The notes below the pieces were generated by a model. That model worked only from the letters and a program-made list of their open reading frames with translations, did no database searches and had not been told where the DNA came from. From NCBI GenBank assembly GCA_018257865.1, contig JAEUBA010000024.1:1-64000 (forward strand): DNA of 64,000 nucleotides. Direction: 5' to 3'. Below, in pieces: positions 61,199 to 64,000 of this stretch. This DNA is from Stereocaulon alpinum (lineage: Eukaryota > Ascomycota > Lecanoromycetes > Lecanorales > Stereocaulaceae). A program made the position numbers and the translations under genes. The number at the start of each line of letters is the position of its first letter. The first letter of the stretch is position 1.

Positions 61199-62405
61199 CA
61201 TCGAAGGAGTCAACGGGACTTAACACAGCCGACTGTGATGTCACGCCTTCACGGGGCCATTTCCGTGATCGATCGTCGTCCTCCTCAATCCTTGCCATGG
61301 AGAACGCTTGCCTGTATCAGGTTGTCAATTTGGCTAAAGCAAATACGTGTGCTACTAGAGTCTTCAAGCATACAGGGATTCTTCAATACACAGTGACCAT
61401 CTAATTCCCAATTGGACGGCTATGGTGCACTGCCCAAGCCTCCGGGTTAATAGACGGAACATCAACACTTCGATCGCTCTTCTTCTCTGTTCCCCACCAA
61501 CAGGAGGTCACTCATCCGGCTCACGGTACTTCCATCTTTCCTCAGAAGAAACATCTCGCAATGCGTCCCAGTCTCCTTTCTTGAATGAAATGATGATTTC
61601 ATATCAACCCTCCACCTTCCACCCTGCACGCACTTCAATCCCTATCCTCTTAACAACCTCAGCCGCTCCTCTATCGGCAAATTCCGTTGTAATTATAAGC
61701 TATATGATGCACACCTTTTCCCTTCTGCTCCGGGATCTCCTCGGTATAGTCGGACCGCTGCCTGGCATTGCTAGGGGTGACTTCGTAGGTAGACATTTCC
61801 GCTAGGGGAGCCTTCTGCGTAGCAGAAACTCATGGTAATGGCGCTGGGGTGATCGCGGTAGGTTTGATTCGCGGTATGTGATGAAGATTAGGTGTCATGA
61901 GCCAGGAGCCAATGCCGAGGATCGAACCCGTTGTCACATACGATTTCCGCTCATCCAATCTTTGTGTCCCCCAAGCCCGATGGCTAGGTGCGAACTATAA
62001 CGATTACTCTCAACTTATTCAAGAGGGAGAGGGTGAGAGTTGGTGAAGTCATTGTTGTTCACGTTGGGGGCCTTGACTTCAACGGCAATGAAGAACGGGT
62101 GACGAACCCTTTGCGATCTCTTGCTTGTTCAAGCACGTTGCTTACCTATCTTAGCAACGACCGCGAGGCCATAGACGCTGAGATGTGCAATTACAACCGC
62201 TGTTCGCTAATCATGCACAATGATGTCGGTGTGCATTGATGAGCCAGGACCGGCCTAACTGGACATCAAAGGCTTCTCGAACGTCTTCGCTTCCCAACAA
62301 CGAAAGCACTCCAATATCTTCTACCCTGGAGTTGGAGAAAACCCCATCACAGACCACCCACATATAGGATCCCCAATACGCTCGACCCTCTCCCCCATCC
62401 GCACC
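61199..62405. other. 1.2-kb intergenic region
   Basis: No gene recognised. A T-loop-like GGTTCGATCC (minus strand, about 61,917-61,926) is present but no tRNA cloverleaf closes around it. The region probably marks the right edge of the cluster. Confidence 0.45.
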
Positions 62406-63457
62406 ATGTCAACGACTCCCCAAACCATAGCCCTAGCAGGCGCAGGCGACCTAGGAAAATACATCTGCACAGCCCTCCTCGCCTCCCCGCACTTCACCCC
62501 CATAGTCCTCTCCCGATCCAGCTCCAGCTCCAGCTCCAGCTCCACCCCCAAAACCACCTGGTTCTCCACCCGCAACATCCCCATCCACACAACAGACTAC
62601 ACCATCCCCTCCCTCCTGCAAATCCTCAACACCACAAAAACCACAACCCTAATCTCCCTCATAAACGACCCCACCCCCAACTACATAACAACCCACACCT
62701 CCCTCCTCCGCGCCTGCCAACACAGCACCCACTGCAAACGCCTCATCCCCTCCGAATACATCGGCGACACAGAACTCCACCCGCTCAAACCAACCTTTTA
62801 CGCACACTCCCGCGCCCCCTTCCGCGACATCCTGCGCCAGCAGACCGAAATCGAATGGACGCTTTTCAACGTGGGCTGGTTAATGGATTATTTCCTTCCC
62901 GCAGCAAAGACGTACATGAAGCCTGCGACGGGTGTGTTTCCGATTGATTTGGAGGGATGGACAGCGCTGATTAGGGGGAGCGGAGAGGAGATGCAGAGCT
63001 GGTGTTGCGGGAGGGATGTAGGGAGGGGGGTTGTAGCGTTGTGCGGGGCTGAGAAGTGGGTATGTCCATCACATCAATCTTTACATTTCCATCACGCGTT
63101 CCTTGTCCTTTGATGATGGGCTCACCTCGCTAATCCTCTCATCCCCAAAAGGAATCCCACACCTACGTCGCAGGCGAATGGAGTACTTTCAACGCTGCTA
63201 TCAAAGTCTTGGAAAAACACTATAACCGCCCTATGCCCGTCAGCTACAGATCGTGGGAAGCGATCCAGCAGACGCTCGCTGAGTCAGATGATACTGAGGT
63301 TCTGGAGGTGGCGCAGATTGAGGAGATGATGGTTATGGGATGTTTGGCTTGTCCGAGGGAGAAGACGTTGAGGCAGCGGGAGACATATTTTTCCGAGGTG
63401 GGGTTTATGGGGTTGGAGGAGCTGTTGGGGTATGCTGAGGGTGTTGAATTTGTGTAG
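62406..63457 (+). CDS. NmrA-like / isoflavone-reductase-like NAD(P)-binding protein
   Basis: Two exons, 62,406-63,059 and 63,152-63,457 (intron 92 nt, GTATGT...AAAG), give 319 residues. The N-terminus is a dinucleotide-binding GAGDLGKYI motif (GxGxxG, residues about 12-20). A serine run of about nine residues (38-46) follows strand 2, then RLIPSEYIGD and the FNVGWLMDYF core typical of NmrA-like short-chain dehydrogenases. It may be a reductase or a redox-sensing regulator. Codon use is C-rich in the first part (many ACC, CTC, CCC) compared with the cluster genes. It may belong to the flank rather than the cluster, since it is separated from it by 1.2 kb. Confidence 0.85.
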
Positions 63458-63734
63458 GGGGGAGGATAGTGAGGGGTAGATAGATGGATAGAAAAGGGAG
63501 ATCAGTGTGTCATACGTGTTGAACGCAGGGGTTGGTCGTTGTGAGCATTGTTCAATGGTATGCAGACTCCAGGACTCCATGCTTTGTACGGAGCAATCGT
63601 GCTGATATTGGTTGGTGGTATCTTATAGTCATATTCAAGATTGGTGTGTGGGTGTTTGGTGTAAATGCTCAGTTTAATCTTTAGACATTTTGGTGCTCTA
63701 GCATATTCTCGCGACCGACCTTCCTGCATCCATC

Positions 63735-64000
63735 TCATTCCACAAGTGTATCTGCCTCATCCAACACACGCATTAACTCTCCATTGATGAAATTGTCCTG
63801 ATATGCCGGCAAGGTTGCGAAGTAGCGCGCTGCATCATTCCATGGAGATGCTTCAGGAAATGTCTCCAGGCAGCTCACCCTCCTCTCTATGTCCTCCCTT
63901 CTCCACGCTTGTAGTCTTTGCGTACCTCAGATACATAAAGCCTCCCATGTCCTCATTACCATACTAACAGCACCAGTCACATCCCTCAACCTCAGCATCG
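63735..64000 (-). pseudogene. 3' end of a minus-strand gene with an in-frame stop
   Basis: Minus-strand reading from 64,000 gives LRLRDVTGAVSMVMRTWEALCI, a TGA at 63,929-63,927, then the same frame continues (GTQRLQAWRREDIERRVSC, ETFPEASPWNDAARYFATLP, and on to LDEADTLVE) to a stop at 63,737-63,735. Both sides of the TGA read as one protein, and no intron of realistic length removes it, so this looks like a gene end with a nonsense change. I do not recognise the family. The rest lies outside the window. Confidence 0.5.

Noticed and set aside
61900..61990. tRNA gene on the minus strand (GGTTCGATCC T-loop-like motif)
   Set aside because: The stems on both sides of the loop do not pair, and no acceptor or anticodon arm can be drawn around it.

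Overview
The window looks like a chromosome segment of a filamentous ascomycete (Pezizomycotina). Protein genes carry many short introns (about 47 to 210 nt) with GT...AG borders and CTAAC/CTGAC-like branch sites. Long stretches are strongly TA-rich, with CpA and TpG almost absent and TpA in their place, which is the signature of repeat-induced point mutation (RIP). Reading frames in those stretches are riddled with stop codons.

Positions 1-22,600 are a graveyard of RIP-mutated retroelements: Ty3/gypsy elements, two Tad-like LINE copies in opposite orientation and one further LINE 3' end, partly nested in each other. A small foldback MITE sits at 22,358-22,520. An island of undamaged sequence at about 22,620-24,897 holds an intact caspase-like (peptidase C14) gene with tandem repeats in its C-terminal part. 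It also holds the first part of a von Willebrand factor A (vWA) gene.

Positions 24,898-39,018 are one nested insertion that splits the vWA gene. A small Ty1/copia-type element with 210-bp LTRs and a perfect GAAGA target duplication was hit by a full-size copia element (CAGGT duplication, in its left LTR) and by a 6.2-kb Helitron (clean TC...CTAG ends). The inner copia LTR was in turn hit by a 566-bp MITE-like element (TA duplication). The vWA frame resumes exactly at 39,024.

From 42,918 to 61,198 there is an apparently intact secondary-metabolite gene cluster: transaldolase, MFS transporter, 2-oxoglutarate/Fe(II) oxygenase, an NRPS-like enzyme (partial condensation, adenylation, carrier and reductase domains), a membrane GT2 glycosyltransferase, a SAM methyltransferase, a phytanoyl-CoA-dioxygenase-type enzyme and a second MFS transporter. 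An NmrA-like NAD(P)-binding gene and the end of a broken gene on the minus strand follow. The NRPS-like enzyme would activate an amino acid and release it reductively as an aldehyde or alcohol. The transaldolase suggests that a sugar-phosphate-derived carbon skeleton is also involved. The two oxygenases, the methyltransferase and the glycosyltransferase would decorate the product, and the two transporters would move it. I do not recognise this gene combination as a named pathway. Exon models below were built by hand from splice signals, frame continuity and family conservation.
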